Source: Deltaproteobacteria bacterium
GTDB lineage: Bacteria; Desulfobacterota; Syntrophobacteria; BM002
NCBI GenBank assembly: GCA_022340745.1
Contig: JAJDNL010000025.1
Location: forward strand, 1 to 34,244
Reading direction: 5' to 3'
DNA: 34,244 nucleotides
Shown: positions 33,851-34,244 of the stretch, piece by piece
How positions within the stretch are numbered: the stretch's first letter is position 1
Layout: each line of letters opens with the position of its first letter
Notes under the pieces: model-generated
What the model saw: only the letters and a program-made list of their open reading frames with translations
Databases searched by the model: none
What the model was told of the DNA's origin: nothing
Position numbers and translations under genes: made by a program

Positions 33851-34244
33851 TTCCTTCTTCTTCAAGCATTCCTGCAGAAAATCCTGCCACTGTTGGAAGT
33901 ACTCAAAACCGCCAACCACATAGGTATCATTGTGTCCTGATCCTATGACGAGGTGAAATCGCTTAGGGGACTGAGCGGCCTGATAGAGCCGTTGGGCCAT
34001 CTCAGCCGGTATGGCTTCGTCGTATTGGCCATGGATAAAGAGGAGTGGTGCGCGAACAAGGTGGATCTTTCCCAGGTTATCGTAAGCACTTTGGAGGAGT
34101 TCAGCAGGAATAGCTCCAAAGAAATAGCGTTCGAGCATCTCGTGCGACGAAGTAAAGGCAGCCTCCAGCACCGCTCCAAGGCAGGGCTCCTTGCTGGCCA
34201 GATCCACGGCCAGTGCTGTGCCCAGAGAACGGCCGAAGAGCAGG
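33848..34244 (-). CDS. Alpha/beta hydrolase (BEM46/ABHD13-like), N-terminus outside the window
   Basis: The C-terminal 131 residues of a hydrolase that starts beyond the right edge. The nucleophile elbow is at the very edge (FGRSLGTALAVDLA). The acid is Asp in FIHGQYDEAIP and the histidine is in GSGHNDTYVVGG, a pattern typical of the BEM46/ABHD13 family. Members are often membrane-anchored by an N-terminal helix, which cannot be seen here. An internal GTG at 34207 is not the true start, because the reading frame remains open and conserved through the elbow to the window end. The substrate is unknown. Confidence 0.88.
   Translation of the reverse strand, partial: LLFGRSLGTALAVDLASKEPCLGAVLEAAFTSSHEMLERYFFGAIPAELLQSAYDNLGKIHLVRAPLLFIHGQYDEAIPAEMAQRLYQAAQSPKRFHLVIGSGHNDTYVVGGFEYFQQWQDFLQECLKKKE

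Noticed and set aside
34190-34207. GTG at 34207 as the start of the last gene
   Set aside because: The frame stays open to the window edge and encodes the conserved nucleophile elbow GRSLG, so the gene is truncated by the window.

Overview
The window looks like part of a chromosome of a deltaproteobacterium in the broad sense (Desulfobacterota). The evidence is the order radical-SAM/DUF2344 protein, ribonuclease G, rplU, rpmA, obgE, proB, proA, nadD, rsfS, together with sigma-54 promoters and an NtrC-type regulator. No rRNA, tRNA, CRISPR array, prophage or complete insertion sequence was recognised. The taxonomic call is an inference from gene content and style.

Layout. 1-3252: tail of an upstream gene, a small basic protein and polA. 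3429-3834: a consensus sigma-70 promoter followed at once by a roughly 330-nt structured RNA candidate that matches no family I know; a leftward terminator abuts it. 3927-6100: a small two-helix membrane protein (leftward) and a helix-turn-helix protein anchored in the membrane. 6499-18686: a long rightward housekeeping run covering RNA processing (TIGR03960-like radical SAM, rng), ribosomal proteins L21 and L27, Obg GTPase, proline synthesis (proB, proA), NAD synthesis (nadD), ribosome silencing (rsfS), a BepA-like M48 protease and an alpha/beta hydrolase. 18930-26622: leftward genes for EF-G, a GerMN protein, an HU/IHF protein, SerRS, a K+ channel with a regulatory domain, a zinc-ribbon/DUF3426 protein and hypoxanthine phosphoribosyltransferase. 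27171-33774: a rightward signalling cluster. 33848-end: a partial alpha/beta hydrolase.

The most interesting region is 27171-33774. It holds an NtrC-type sigma-54 activator; a 33-residue secreted micropeptide gene with its own strong terminator; a peptide-binding lipoprotein (OppA/DppA family); a membrane histidine kinase with an extracytoplasmic region; and a single-domain CheY-like regulator with a long folded leader. Two matches to the sigma-54 consensus (29135-29150 and 33120-33135) lie in front of the micropeptide and of the CheY-like gene. Each has an upstream 18-bp element (28923-28940 and 33004-33021) that agrees with the other at 14 of 18 positions. This suggests a single enhancer-binding protein, most simply the one encoded here, controls both. 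Peptide-based signalling is an inference, but the parts are all present.

Almost every intergenic gap is filled with degenerate, modular repeats. They form nested imperfect palindromes (arms built from GATTGCAGAT-like words, CACAGAG-like words, TTTCAGGTT-like words, AATTCCT-like words) that enclose a compact two-hairpin element. That element occurs in three tandem 39-bp copies before proB and singly elsewhere. The repeats run into gene ends and appear to have supplied the C-terminal codons of proB and obgE and a linker in the GerMN protein. PolA has lost all four acidic residues of its proofreading exonuclease.
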